A DNA stretch of 64,000 nt from Cordilura impudica. Lineage: Eukaryota > Arthropoda > Insecta > Diptera > Scathophagidae. Under the pieces are notes generated by a model. It worked only from the letters and a program-made list of their open reading frames with translations. It was not told the origin of the DNA and made no database searches. This document shows, piece after piece, positions 32,840 through 44,400 of this stretch. Location: contig OY821519.1 of assembly GCA_963682025.1 (NCBI GenBank), forward strand, positions 164,967,688 through 165,031,687. Reading direction: 5' to 3'. Each line of letters starts with the position of its first letter. Position 1 is the stretch's first letter. The position numbers were made by a program, and so were the translations under genes.

Positions 32840-33144
32840 TGTAGTGTGTTTGAGTAATGACTATTGCCATGTTTTAAACATGCAATAGTACACTCTTGCA
32901 ATTTGCGTTATTATTCGCACTCCACAATTTACCTGTGAGAACTTGCTGTGTCAGCTAGTTCTCACACGTTGATTATAAATACTTCCCACGGTAGCTTAAG
33001 TTAGTTAAGAGTGTGTGTGTGTGTGTGTGTGTGTAATATTTTTAGGTAGATATAAGTTTATTAAATAAATGAATACACAGTTGGTGTTCCAAGCTCAACA
33101 GAAGCAAAACAAAGATAAATGTTTTAATAAAATAATTCACTATA
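32840..33144 (+). repeat. Gypsy-3 5' LTR
   Basis: It differs from the 3' LTR by about three substitutions and the length of the (GT)n run (33009-33033). A TATA box TATAAATA lies at 32974. A 9-bp perfect inverted repeat GTGAGAACT/AGTTCTCAC with a 13-base loop is at 32935-32965. ATAAAAT near the end may serve in polyadenylation. Confidence 0.92.
32974..32981 (+). promoter_or_regulatory. TATA box in the Gypsy-3 LTR
   Basis: TATAAATA, with the same sequence in the 3' LTR at about 45679. It lies nine bases after the LTR hairpin. Confidence 0.55.
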
Positions 33145-33162
33145 TGGCGATCCTGCCTAGTT
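33145..33162 (+). promoter_or_regulatory. Gypsy-3 primer-binding site
   Basis: TGGCGATCCTGCC starts at the first base after the LTR; TGG would pair with a tRNA CCA end. The tRNA is not identified. The same 13 bases follow an LTR-like sequence on the minus strand at 61436-61423. Confidence 0.65.
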
Positions 33163-34364
33163 AAAAATAAATAAATAAATAATAAATAAAAAAAAAATAA
33201 CAAAAAGTATATGTGTATAAAATTCACGAAAAGAATATGAATAATCATAACGGCAGCTGGTTAAAAAAAAAAAAAAAAAAAAAAAACAGTGTATAAGTAC
33301 TAATATTACATTAATGCAGCACTTAATTAAAATACAAAATTTTATAAAATATTTTTTTTAAATTAAAAAAAAAAAAAACTAAATTGTAATTAAAACTATT
33401 TAAACTTATGGAACTACAACTATTTCAAAGGAATGTCTGTGTGTGTATCAAACTGATTCAGTCTCAAAATATAAAATTTTGCTAAAAACAATTATTAAAT
33501 ATATTATTAAGCTAAGAGTTATATGTATGACTAAGCGAAATAAGTTTAAAGAAATACAAATTGGTAAAATATAAAACTGAAAGAAAAAAAAAACAAATAA
33601 AAATAAAACATATATTTGAAGGAAGAAATCAATGAACGATATCACTGATCGGTGCGGCCAAAGCACCTCGACGATAACTGCATCATGAACAGTGACAACG
33701 GTCCCAACATCAACACGAACAAGCAGCAACACCAACCACAACAATTATACAATAACAAGGGTACACGGCTCCGATATATCTAAAAACAATAAGTTAAGTA
33801 TAAAACCATGTTTTTTATATGTTCTATTGGTTTTTTAAAATTTTATATTAATGTTACTAAAAAGATTACGACAAAAATTTTTTAATGTAACTAGAAATAT
33901 TAAGACATAAAATTAAAGTCAAAAATTAAAGTAAAAATTAAAATCCAATCTATAATATAAATTAAAGATTTAGTATTAAAAACTTAGAACTAGAATTTGA
34001 TTTTCAATATAAATATTCATTATTATAATAAAAGAAAAAAAAAATAGAAACTAAAATAAATCAAATAAATCTAAATTAATGTTCGTTATACATTTAACAT
34101 AATCAATTCCATACTTTTTCGACAATGAAAATCCAGAAAAAATCCGGTTCCAAATGATAATAGTTTAATTGAGATACGATATGCAGATAAATTGAAGAAA
34201 TTGTATAATTAACAAATACTTTTTTTTGATTGACAATTGAATTATGAAAATTAGGCAAATATAGGAACTACCAAAATTTTAATAGAAAATTAAAAGAGAA
34301 TTTGTAGTGGACTGTTTAACATATTCGATTCAAACTAGTACGGATCTATTATATATATTTGAAC
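33163..34364. other. Gypsy-3 leader, AT-rich, non-coding
   Basis: It includes an A run of about 22 bases near 33266. No coherent coding frame was seen. Confidence 0.6.
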
Positions 34365-34577
34365 ATGGGAGGAAAAGAGTCCAAAATTGTGGACCCAACG
34401 GGTAATGTAGTGAATGAGGTAAAGGTGGAAATTGAGTCACCTAAAATTTATTACATTGTAATGATAATCCTTTTGGCCGCCCGATTATTGACTACGTTAT
34501 ACCAACTACATAAGCGATCTATAAGAAAGAATTATGTAAGGACCATTTCCCTAGGTAAGGGACTTGACCAGGTTTAG
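34365..34577 (+). CDS. Gypsy-3 small membrane ORF upstream of gag
   Basis: ATG 34365 gives about 70 codons starting MGGKESK, an N-myristoylation-type start (Gly2, Ser6, Lys7). An acidic stretch with NVVNEVKVEIE follows, then one hydrophobic segment (YYIVMIILLAARLLTTLY) and a basic tail (HKRSIRKNY). I recall a small ORF of this build (myristoyl start, acidic NVVN, one membrane helix, basic tail) ahead of gag in mdg1/412-type elements; its role is not known to me. It is intact here while pol is broken, and it ends 27 bases before gag. Confidence 0.7.
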   Translation: MGGKESKIVDPTGNVVNEVKVEIESPKIYYIVMIILLAARLLTTLYQLHKRSIRKNYVRTISLGKGLDQV

Positions 34578-34604
34578 AAACTTATAGGTAATTACTGACA
34601 CCCT

Positions 34605-35483
34605 ATGGACTGGTCAGAAATAATTGCGAGAGCCAGGAATATTAAGGAAAATTTCGACAGGTCCTATAAATGCTTGAATAATGACAGACCGACAAAACCA
34701 GAGACAATTTATAAGCACCTTCAAGTTTTACTAGATAAACTTGAGGATATAAGAGTACTGCTGAACGTAAATTACTCGAGGCTAACCTCGGCCCATAAGA
34801 TAACAGCCGAAGCCTTTTGCCAGGACACTAGAGAGCAACTGATACCAGTTGCATTGAGGAAGAATTTAGAGGTAAAAATACCGCATAGTCTCCACGAAAC
34901 AATAGACTTTTCTTTTGATAACCCAGTACCAGACGAAGTTAATGAAATGCCCCAATCAGTGGTAGAATTTTTGGGAACTGCCTCAAGGCTTATTCCCGAG
35001 TTCGACGGTAAGGCTGAGAATTTACAGAGCTTCCTCGACGCCTTAAGTTTGGTTGCCTCTATAACAGGAGACCACAATTTCGTCGGAGTTAGTTTGGTTA
35101 AAACTAAACTAAAGGGGACAGCACGTAACCTCATAGGAGATAACGAAGGGAATTTCCAGGAGATAATAGATAAACTGAGAACTACAGTTAAGGGTGAATC
35201 CGTTGAGGTCATCTCAGCGAGAATACTGAACCTCAAACAGGCGGGGAAAACGCCTAATGATTATACACGGGAAATTGAAGAGCTAGCGAAAAGCCTTCAA
35301 AACGCTTATATCACAGATGGGTTAACAACCGAATTAGCGGAAAAATATGCAACCAATAGCGTTGTTCGCGCAATAACGAAGAGTTGTACTAATGAAAGGG
35401 TAGGACTGGTAATGGAATCAGGCCAATTTGGCAACCTGAATGACGCCCTGGCCAAATTTATTAACAGTTGCACAGATGCAACT
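34605..35483 (+). pseudogene. Gypsy-3 gag, N-terminal part (split by LARD-1)
   Basis: ATG 34605 opens 293 codons up to the LARD-1 junction at 35483. Early helices lead into a capsid-like core: ASRLIPEFDGKAENLQSFLD, SLVKTKLKGTARNLI, ILNLKQAGKTPNDYTREIEE and KYATNSVVRAITKSC. No stops occur. At codon Thr (ACT, 35481-35483) the frame runs into LARD-1 and stops at 35514. The same frame resumes at 41127 after the second AACT copy, so insertion rather than mutation ended it. Confidence 0.88.
35480..35483. repeat. Left target-site copy of LARD-1 (AACT)
   Basis: AACT occurs here and at 41123-41126. Taking out the element and one copy restores the gag frame. Confidence 0.88.
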
Positions 35484-37660
35484 TGTGACGGTGAACTGTT
35501 TTGCTCTGCACTGTAGCAAAAGAATTTCTGGTACAGGCAGAATAAGAAAGAAGAAAAAAATAATAACCTTGATCTTGAAATTATTTTCAAGTTCAAGTAT
35601 GTACATGTAAACAACACCATATATGGTAACATGTTAATGGAAAAGTTTTGGTTCTATTTTTTTTGGCAAACTGATTTATGGCGCTTGTTTTTTTTCTCTT
35701 CATTGTGTTGAAGTAAATCATGAACACATTCATATGCAATCATGCTGGTCAAACCACGTATTTTCTTGTATTGATCTCACTTGCTCTCATAGTCATATAT
35801 GAGTGGGAGTGTTATACATACTAGAGAATATTATGAATGCATATGAATGTTCTCATTGAATTGGTGGTGACTTTGTTTTTTTAATAAACAGGTTTTTATC
35901 TGGACATGCATGAATGAAGATGAGTAGCTTGAATAAAAAGTCATTTTAAAATTAAAGAGGAGTTGAATATTGATTGTAGAACCGACCGGTTGAGGATAAA
36001 CCGTAAATTTAAAAATAAAAAATGTAGACTTTAAATTAAAAGAAAAAAAATATTATGTAAGAGTAATAAGGTTTAAAGAAATGTAAAATTAAATAAGAAA
36101 AGTTTAATACGTAAATTTAATAAGAAAAGTTTAATACGTAAATTATATAAGAAAAGTTTAATACTTGAATTAAATAAGAAAAGTTTAATACTTAAAATTA
36201 AATAAGGAAACGCGTGTACCTTTGAAACCGAAAGAGGACAAATTTATGGAAAAAAATAATATAATTGAAATTGTGCGAATTTTGAACATGCAAAATTGTG
36301 TAAAATTTAACTGTTAAACAATATACATTGCCTCTGAAAATAAAAAAAAAATTAAAAAAAAAAAAAAAACCGTAAAAGAAAATATACTGTGAAATGAAAA
36401 AAAACATCTAATGAACTAGAAAACTTGTAAAACTCTAATTATAAACTATTGTAAAATGTAAATCCTTTTTTTTGTTTGGAAATCTACCATAAAAATTGGA
36501 GGTTGTGAAACGAAATTACGATGCTGTTAGTAACAGAAAATAATGCTAAAACGTGGAATCTTATTTGTCGAGTGGGCGATAACTGTACCTGTACAACAAA
36601 TGCGAGAGGCGACAGGCGACAACTACCTGCAGATGGTAATTACCTCATATTTATATTCTTATTTTAGTTTATTAAACAAAAGAAAATGTATAATATATGT
36701 AATGTGATCATTTAATCTCAATTAAATTTTCCAAAAGCAAAGAAAACAACAAATTAAAATTAAAATCTTTGATTAAATTGCCTTGAAATTAAAATATTGT
36801 TCCCCAAATGAAAAAAAAAGTTTGCTACACTTTAAAATTTTTCCTGAAACTAAACTTTTCCTAAATATAAATAAAAAATTTTGCTAAGTATCGATAAAAT
36901 TTGGCTTAAGTTTAAAATTTTTCCTGGAATTAAAAATGTTCCTAATAATAAAATTATGCTACTTGAAAAAAAAAAAATACAGTTATATATAGTTAAGAAG
37001 ATATAACGGTTTGCAAACCTGACGAGGGTAATCATTAGTATATAAGTTAAATCAGAAAAAAAAAAAAAAACAATATTGACGAACCAGAAAAGTACAGCCA
37101 GATACATATAAATAATAAAAAAAAAAAAAACATAAAATTTGTTGAAATATCAAATTTGTCACAATCTAAAAAAAAAAAATTTTTTAAAATTAAAATTTTT
37201 CTAAAATTAAATATAGCTAAATTAAAATTGCTAAAAAGAAATTTTATTATAGTTAAATGTTGCTATTATTAATATATAATTTAAAAACCCTTAAAATGAA
37301 GGGTAAATAAAAACTGTAATATTCATAACCCAATGTAGAAAGCCGAACCAAACCAAACTCTTATTATTTAGTGGGTTACCTCCAATTAAGATGGAGTCGA
37401 GGTAACATGGTAGGGAGGGCTTAAGGGGCATAACATCCAGTCCCCAATCCCAAGGTAAGTATGGCCGTCCATCCTTTTAGCGTCCGTTTTTATTGACCGT
37501 TTTCTTTTATAAATCGCACGTGAAAATCTGTAGTACGGGTTCCCTGGGCCTGAGCAAGACCCTACCCATCCGGCGAGCTAGGCCCCTTCGCAAGCACGTG
37601 CGACCAGCAAAGGCTCAGGGAAACAGAAGCGGATCTTCCAACAACCGCCGCACCACTACA
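35484..37660 (+). repeat. LARD-1 5' LTR
   Basis: 2177 bp. It aligns with 38898-41122 nearly throughout. The second copy carries about 36 extra bases around 40205-40243 and scattered substitutions. Confidence 0.92.
36088..36207. repeat. 27-28-bp tandem repeat inside the LARD-1 LTR
   Basis: Four units of AATAAGAAAAGTTTAATACG or a close variant plus (T/A)AAATT. The other LTR has the same block at about 39507-39626. Confidence 0.85.
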
Positions 37661-37664
37661 GAAA

Positions 37665-37687
37665 TGGCGCCCAACGTGGGGCTCGAA
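37665..37687 (+). promoter_or_regulatory. LARD-1 primer-binding site, tRNA-Lys
   Basis: TGGCGCCCAACGTGGGGCTC and the next three bases (GAA) are, from memory, perfectly complementary to the 3' end of fly tRNA-Lys(CUU). Confidence 0.82.
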
Positions 37688-38897
37688 ACAATAGACCGGA
37701 TTTTTTTTTTCTTCTTTTTAATTCATAATTTTTCTAAAAAGGAACTTAATAATTTATTTCAATTTTTTAACATCTGTGCACCGGGAAAGCACATTGTTCC
37801 TTAATCCTAATCTTTTTTGTATCCGTGTTCTTGAAGTCATACTTGCTATTATTTCTGGAATTTTAATTAAATGTAGGTATATCCCTATTTACATTAACCG
37901 AAATGGAAACTTGTTTGACATTTGAGTTCACATTTCAACATTTTTTTTTAATTTGATTTTTGTGGTATCCGTTTGCTTTGGTCATTAAAGGTCGTTTTTG
38001 GAATACAAGAACTTCGTTCTAGACGAACCGGTTACTTGTCCAAAATGATTTTTATAGTACCGAAATAGCTGCAAACAATCGAAAAGAAACTTAGAATCAC
38101 AAGTATAAAATTTTAAAATTTTTTAATTTTTGATGGATGGTCATACTTACTTACGGATTTTGTGTAGTAATTGGTTTGGTTTTGATTACTACAGTGGGGA
38201 TACATTTATTGATAAAAAAAAAGAAAATGTAAAATATCTAAAACTTTTGCGTGGGTTCGATTTGAACCCAATATAATTTTAAACCTAATTGAATTTTGTA
38301 TTGAGCCTAATTTAATTTTAGAACCCAGTTTAATTTTCTAAAGTTCTTTTCTTGATCTTGACTTGAATTTAATTATGACATTTGTTTGACATTAAGCTAG
38401 TCTTCATTCATTCATTATCTCATAACATAGCCTAACACCATTTTAGAGATAGTCATGTATTACGCCCTTTGCCAACAACACCTCTGTTTAAAGCCTTTTT
38501 GTTTATGATAAGAGAGTTCAAAACACCGGTTTTAATTTAGTAAGGTCCCCCAAAACCTCTGCGTCCATGTCCATTGTTTAATGAGAGAACTTAAATCACC
38601 GAATTTTGAAAAGAACAAAAATCGCTGGTTTAAGGTCTCTGTTAGATATAAGAATCCAATACACTGAATTTTTAAAAAATAACCAAAAATCTCTGTGTTG
38701 GAATCTTTTCCGTTGAACGATGGATATCGAACCATGTTTTGAAAAACCCCAACAGCGTAAACTGCTGTTTTGATTTCTTTTTTTTTATATGCAGAAGACC
38801 TAAACTCAAGGCAAAGTTTTAAAAATGACAAACCTTAAAACCCATCGAACCGTTTTCAGTTGATTTTTCCTTTCATGGAAATCAAAACCATCTGTTT
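37688..38897. other. LARD-1 internal region, non-coding
   Basis: AT-rich. The short frames here (for example minus strand 38532-38831) show no retroviral or other motif. Repeated phrases around GAACCCAATATAATTTT and AACCCAGTTTAATTTT occur at 38274-38340. Confidence 0.65.
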
Positions 38898-41122
38898 TGT
38901 GACGGTGATCTGTTTTGCTCTGCATTGTAGCAGAAGAATTTCTGGTACAGGCAGAATAAGAAAGAAGAAAAAAATAATAACCTTGATCTTGAAATTATTT
39001 TCAAGTTCAAGTATGTACATGTAAACAACACCTTATATGGTAACATGTTAATGGAAAAGTTTTGGTTCTATTTTTCTTGGCAAACTGATTTATGGCGCTT
39101 GTTTTTTTTCTCTTCATTGTGTTGAAGTAAATCATGAACACATTCATATGCAATCATGCTGGTCAAACCACGTATTTTCTTGTATTGATCTCAATTGCTC
39201 TCATAGTCATATATGAGTGGGAGTGTTATAAATACTAGAGAATATTATGAATGCATATGAATGTTCTCATTGAATTGGTGGTGACTTTGTTTTTTTTAAT
39301 AAACAGGTTTTTATCTGGACATGCATGAATGAAGATGAGTAGCTTGAATAAAAAGTCATTTTAAAATTAAAGAGGAGTTGAATATTGATTGTAGAACCGA
39401 CCGGTTGAGGAAAAACCGTAAATTTAAAAATAAAAAATGTAGACTTTAAATTAAAAGAAAAAAAAAATATTATGTAAGAGTAATAAAGTTTAAAGAAATG
39501 TAAAATTAAATAAGAAAAGTTTAATACGTAAATTAAATAAGAAAAGTTTAATACGTAAATTATATAAGAAAAGTTTAATACTTGAATTAAATAAGAAAAG
39601 TTTAATACTTAAAATTAAATAAGGAAACGCGTGTACCTTTGAAACCGAAAGAGGACAAATTTATGGAAAAAAATAATATAATTGAAATTGTGCGAATTTT
39701 GAACATGCAAAATTGTGTAAAATTTAACTGTTAAACAATATACATTGCCTCTGAAAATAAAAAAAAATTTTTCAAAAAAAAAAAACCGTAAAAGAAAATA
39801 TACTGTGAAATGAAAAAAAACATCTAATGAACCAGAAAACTTGTAAAACTCTAATTATAAACTATTGTAAAATGTAAATCCTTTTTTTTGTTTGGAAATC
39901 TCCCATAAAAATTGGAGGTTGTGAAACGAAATTACGATGCTGTTAGTAACAGAAAATAATGCTAAAACGTGGAATCTTATTTGTCGAGTGGGCGATAACT
40001 GTACCTGTACAACAAATGCGAGAGGCGACAGGCGACAACTACCTGCAGATGGTAATTACCTCATATTTCTATTCTTATTTTAGTTTATTAAACAAAAGAA
40101 AATGTATAATATATGTAATGTGATCATTTAATCTCAATTAAATTTTCAACAAACAAAGAAAACAACAAATTAAAATTAAAATCTTTGATTAAATTGCCTT
40201 GAAATTAAAATTTCGCTAAAATTAAGAAAATTTTCCCTAAAAATTATATTGTTCCCCAAATGAAAAAAAAAGTTTGCTACACTTTAAAATTTTTCCTGAA
40301 ACTAAACTTTTCCTAAATATAAATAAAAAATTTTGCTAAGTATCGATAAAATTTGGCTAAAATTTAAAATTTTTCCTGGAATTAAAAATGTTCCTAATAA
40401 TAAAATTTTGCTACTTGAAAAAAAAAAATACAGTTATATATAGTTAAGAAGATATAACGGTTTGCAAACCTGACGAGGGTAATCATTAGTATATAAGTTA
40501 AATCAGAAATAAAAAACAATATTGACGAACCAGAAAAGTACAGCCAGATACATATAAATAAAAAAAAAAAACATATAAAATTTGTTGAAATATCAAATTT
40601 GTCACAATCTAAAAAAAAAAAATATTTTTTCTAGTTATAAAATTACAAAAATTAAAATTTTTCTAAAATTAAATATAGCTAAATTAAAATTGCTAAAAAG
40701 AAATTTTATTATAGTTAAATGTTGCTATTATTAATATATAATTTAAAAACCCTTAAAATGAAGGGTAAATTAAAACTGTAATATTCATAACCCAATGTAG
40801 AAAGCCGAACCAAACCAAACTCTTATTATTTAGTGGGTTACCTCCAATTAAGATGGAGTCGAGGTAACATGGTAGGGAGGGCCTAAGGGGCATAACATCC
40901 AGTCCCCAATCCCAAGGTAAGTATGGCCGTCCATCCTTTTAGCGTCCGTTTTTATTGACCGTTTTCTTTTATAAATCGCACGTGAAAATCTGTAGTACGG
41001 TTTCCCTGGGCCTGAGCAAGACCCCACCCATCCGGCGAGCTAGGCCCCTTCGCAAGCACGTGCGACCAGCAAAGGCTCAGGGAAACGGAAGCGGATCTTC
41101 CAACAACCGCCGCACCATTACA
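38898..41122 (+). repeat. LARD-1 3' LTR
   Basis: 2225 bp, ending CGCACCATTACA before the AACT target copy. TGTGACGGTGATCTG is its start. Confidence 0.92.
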
Positions 41123-41126
41123 AACT

Positions 41127-41444
41127 GCAAGACAAAATTCCATATTACATTACCGCTCCAATGGTAATAGAAATGGCAACAACCACAATGGAAATTACCG
41201 TGGTAATTACCGTGGCAATAACCGCAATGGCTATCGCGGTGGCCCTAGGAATAGTAATCGCGGTTATGGACGTGGTAATGTGGTCGAAAGGTACCAGAGT
41301 CGCGATCAGACTCATGGCGTAAGGTACGGCAATTATAATGGAAGTGGTAGTCGTGGTCGCCAGCATAATATTCGATGCGCACGGTCACAGGAAAACTACC
41401 AGAACCGCCAGACCATGCAACTGGGGGAAGATTCCGTAAATTAA
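41127..41444 (+). pseudogene. Gypsy-3 gag, C-terminal part
   Basis: The gag frame resumes directly after the AACT copy and is open for about 105 codons to TAA 41442-41444. It is dominated by Asn, Gly, Arg and Tyr in NYRGNYRGN/RGG-like repeats, an RNA-binding tail that replaces zinc knuckles. The protease frame starts inside it and is offset by -1, consistent with a -1 frameshift between gag and pol. Confidence 0.85.
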
Positions 41445-44400
41445 GTATAAATAATTTCACCAACATAGCTGATGGGGTCTATGATTGCAAGGCTTATAAC
41501 TTAAATCTCAATCTAAGTAGCTATGTTTTATTGAATAGTGGCCCTAACGGCACCCACAGTACGTTTTTAGTTGACACGGGAGCCGATATTTCGGTACTGA
41601 AAAGAACAAAATTGACCCCTGAGATATTTATAAATACCAGTGGTGCGACACAGATAAGCGGAATTGGGGAAACATCGATAAAATCCAGAGGGACAATAGA
41701 GATGGACGTCAATTTGGACAATATTACTTTCAAGCACTCTTTCCATGTGGTTGAAGGAGACTTTCCCATACCTAGCGACGGAATATTAGGATTGGATTTT
41801 ATCCGAAACTATAACTGTGTTATAGGATTGTTGATAATAAGACCCGAAAATTTTAATGGTAATATTACCATCCCTATATACGATACGCCAAAACCCAATT
41901 CGTTGTCGATACCGGCTAGATCCGAGGTAATTCGAAGGATTACTCTAGACACACATGAGAGGGAAATTCTGATACCAAATCAAAATTTATGAAATGGAAT
42001 ATTCGTTGCTAATACTCTAGTCACTAATAAAAATCCTTACATAAGGATAGTGAATACGACACAGGACAATGTTTTGCTTGAAAATGTGAAAGTGGGATTT
42101 GAAAATATGTCTGACTATGAAATAGTTCGTGTCGACGAGAGTGACACAGATCATAATATGAAAATTATGAATAAATTATCGAAAAATTTCCCAGATTTTG
42201 CAAATCAGGCTTTAACTAATTTGTGCACCGAATTTTCCGACGTGTTTGAATTAGAATCCGACAAAATTTCTAAGAATAATTTTTACAGACAAAAATTAAA
42301 AATTAAAAAAGTGAGCACATTCCCATAAGGAAGAGGTAAATAGACAGGTTGACAAATTAATAGATAATGATATAATAGAGCCATCAGTGTCCGAGTACAA
42401 TAGTCCGATATTATTGGTTCCGAAAAAGTCGTTACCAGGAACGACACAGAAAAGATGGAGATTGGTTATTGATTACAGAGGAGTCAATAAAATGCTTGTA
42501 CCAGACAAGTTTCCTTTGCCACGAATAGATGATATATTGGACCAGTTAGGCAGAGCAAAATTTTTTTCGTGTTTGGACTTAATGTCAGGGTTTCATCAGA
42601 TAGAATTAGCGGAGGAATCTAGGGATATTACGTCATTCTCAACAGACAAGGGTTCCTTTCGTTTCAAAAGATTGCCATACGGCATCAAAATAGCTCCTAA
42701 TTCATTCCAAAGAATGATGTCATTGGCTTTTTCTGGGCTTTCTCCTGCTCAGGCATTTTTGTATATGGACGATTTAGTTGTCATCGGTTGTTCAACTGGC
42801 CATATGCTGAAAAATTTAGAGGACGTATTTACAATGTGTCGAAAACACAACCTAAAGTTGCATCCGGATAAATGCTCATTTTTTTTGTAAAGAAGTGACA
42901 TTTTGGGACATAAATGCACAGATAAGGGAATTTTGCCAGATGATAGCAAGTTTTCGATAATTTACAATTATCCAACACCATTGAATGGTGAAGAAGCTAA
43001 ACGCTTCATTGCATTCTGCAATTATTACAGAAGGTTTATACCAAATTTTGGAGAAGCATCTAGACACATTACTAGGCTTTCAAGAAAGAATGTTCCATTT
43101 GAGTAGAGTAAAGAATGCGAAAATACTTTCAACTACCTCAAAAGTCAGTTGTTAAGTCCTAGGATACTGCAGTACCCTGATTTTCAAAGACAATTTTGCA
43201 TTACAACAGATGCAAGTAAACACGCCTGCGGCGCTGTTTTAAGCCAGGAATACAAAGGTATTCAGTTACCAGTGGCCTATGCATCGAGATCATTCACAAA
43301 AGGTGAAAGCAATAAGTCAACGATAGAGCAAGAACTAGCGGCCATTCATTGGGCAGTCCAATATTTCAGGCCATATATTTATGGAAAGAAATTTTTAATT
43401 AAAAGTGATCATAGACCCCTGACTTATCTATTCTCTATGAAGAATCCATCGTCGAAACTAACGAGGATGAGATTGGACTTAGAAGAATATGACTTCACGA
43501 TAGAATATATCAAAGGCAAGGAAAATTATGCGGCAGATGCGCTGTCGCGTATAGAATTCTCGGACATTGTGAAAGCTAATGTAAAGAACATATTGAAGGT
43601 GACGACTAGACTTCAATCGAAGAAGGAAAATAATAGCCCAACATTGATCAAAGAGGGGATTGTAGTTACCCCACGAGTATATGAGGTGTTGAACAATAGA
43701 GAATTAAAGAAAAGTGTGAGAATATACACGAAAAACCACGTGGTAAAATTTATAAAAGGAAAAATTATTATTGGATCCATGGAAATACCTAACCTTATTG
43801 CTAATGAGAAAATAGATCTAGATCAATTCTTCTCACAGCTTGAGAAGATAGCTAGTAGTAAAGGGATAAAGTTACTCTAAATGTCACTAGATGACAAATT
43901 ATTTAAAACGATACGTAATCACACAATTTAAGGAAAAAGGAAGCGCTTCCCTGAATAAAGTAAAAATCGCTCTCACACCCAAACTTCTGAAAATAACTGA
44001 CGAAATTAGGAAAAGACAAATAATGCATAAGTATCACGATGACCCAATATTCGGAGGACACGCTGGTGCAACTAGAATGACCAACAAGATCAGGAAATAT
44101 TTTCGTTGGGATAACATGACAAAATACATAAAAAGGTATGTGAAGTCGTGTGACTTCTGCAAAAAGCCAAATACCCAAAAGAATACCAGGGAGAAAATGG
44201 TATTGACACCCACACTGGCAAAACCGTTTGATATAGTCGCGATAGACACCATTGGTCCATTGCCGAGGATTGAAAACGGCAACGAATATGCCGTTACAAT
44301 GATTTGCGACCTCACCAAATACTTGGTAACGGCACCAGTACCTAACAAGACTGCGAATATTGTGGCTAAGGCAATATTGGAACAGTTTGTACTTGTGTAC

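Larger units (their letters stand above)
35484..41122 (+). mobile_element. LARD-1: non-coding LTR element with 2.2-kb LTRs
   Basis: Two long repeats (35484-37660, 2177 bp; 38898-41122, 2225 bp) start TGTGACGGTG and end TTACA or CTACA (TG...CA). Between them are only 1237 bp with no coding frame. A tRNA-Lys primer site lies four bases after the first repeat. AACT is duplicated at the ends. This fits a large retrotransposon derivative mobilised by a partner's enzymes. The long LTRs and tRNA-Lys primer recall the Osvaldo/Ulysses group; this is inference. No obvious polypurine tract precedes the second LTR. Confidence 0.85.

Noticed and set aside
34772..35236. 154-codon minus-strand frame
   Set aside because: Antisense to the intact Gypsy-3 gag; no domain.
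35839..35870. Possible heat-shock-type GAA/TTC boxes in the LARD-1 LTR
   Set aside because: Only one GAAnnTTC pair is clean; such matches are expected by chance in AT-rich DNA.
36088..36207. Short regular repeats that could suggest a CRISPR array
   Set aside because: Units are directly adjacent without unique spacers, AT-rich, and inside an LTR of a fly retroelement.
37493..37804. 103-codon frame rich in Arg
   Set aside because: It spans the LTR end and the tRNA-Lys primer site of LARD-1; the second LTR copy has the same frame start but different downstream sequence, so it is not a gene.
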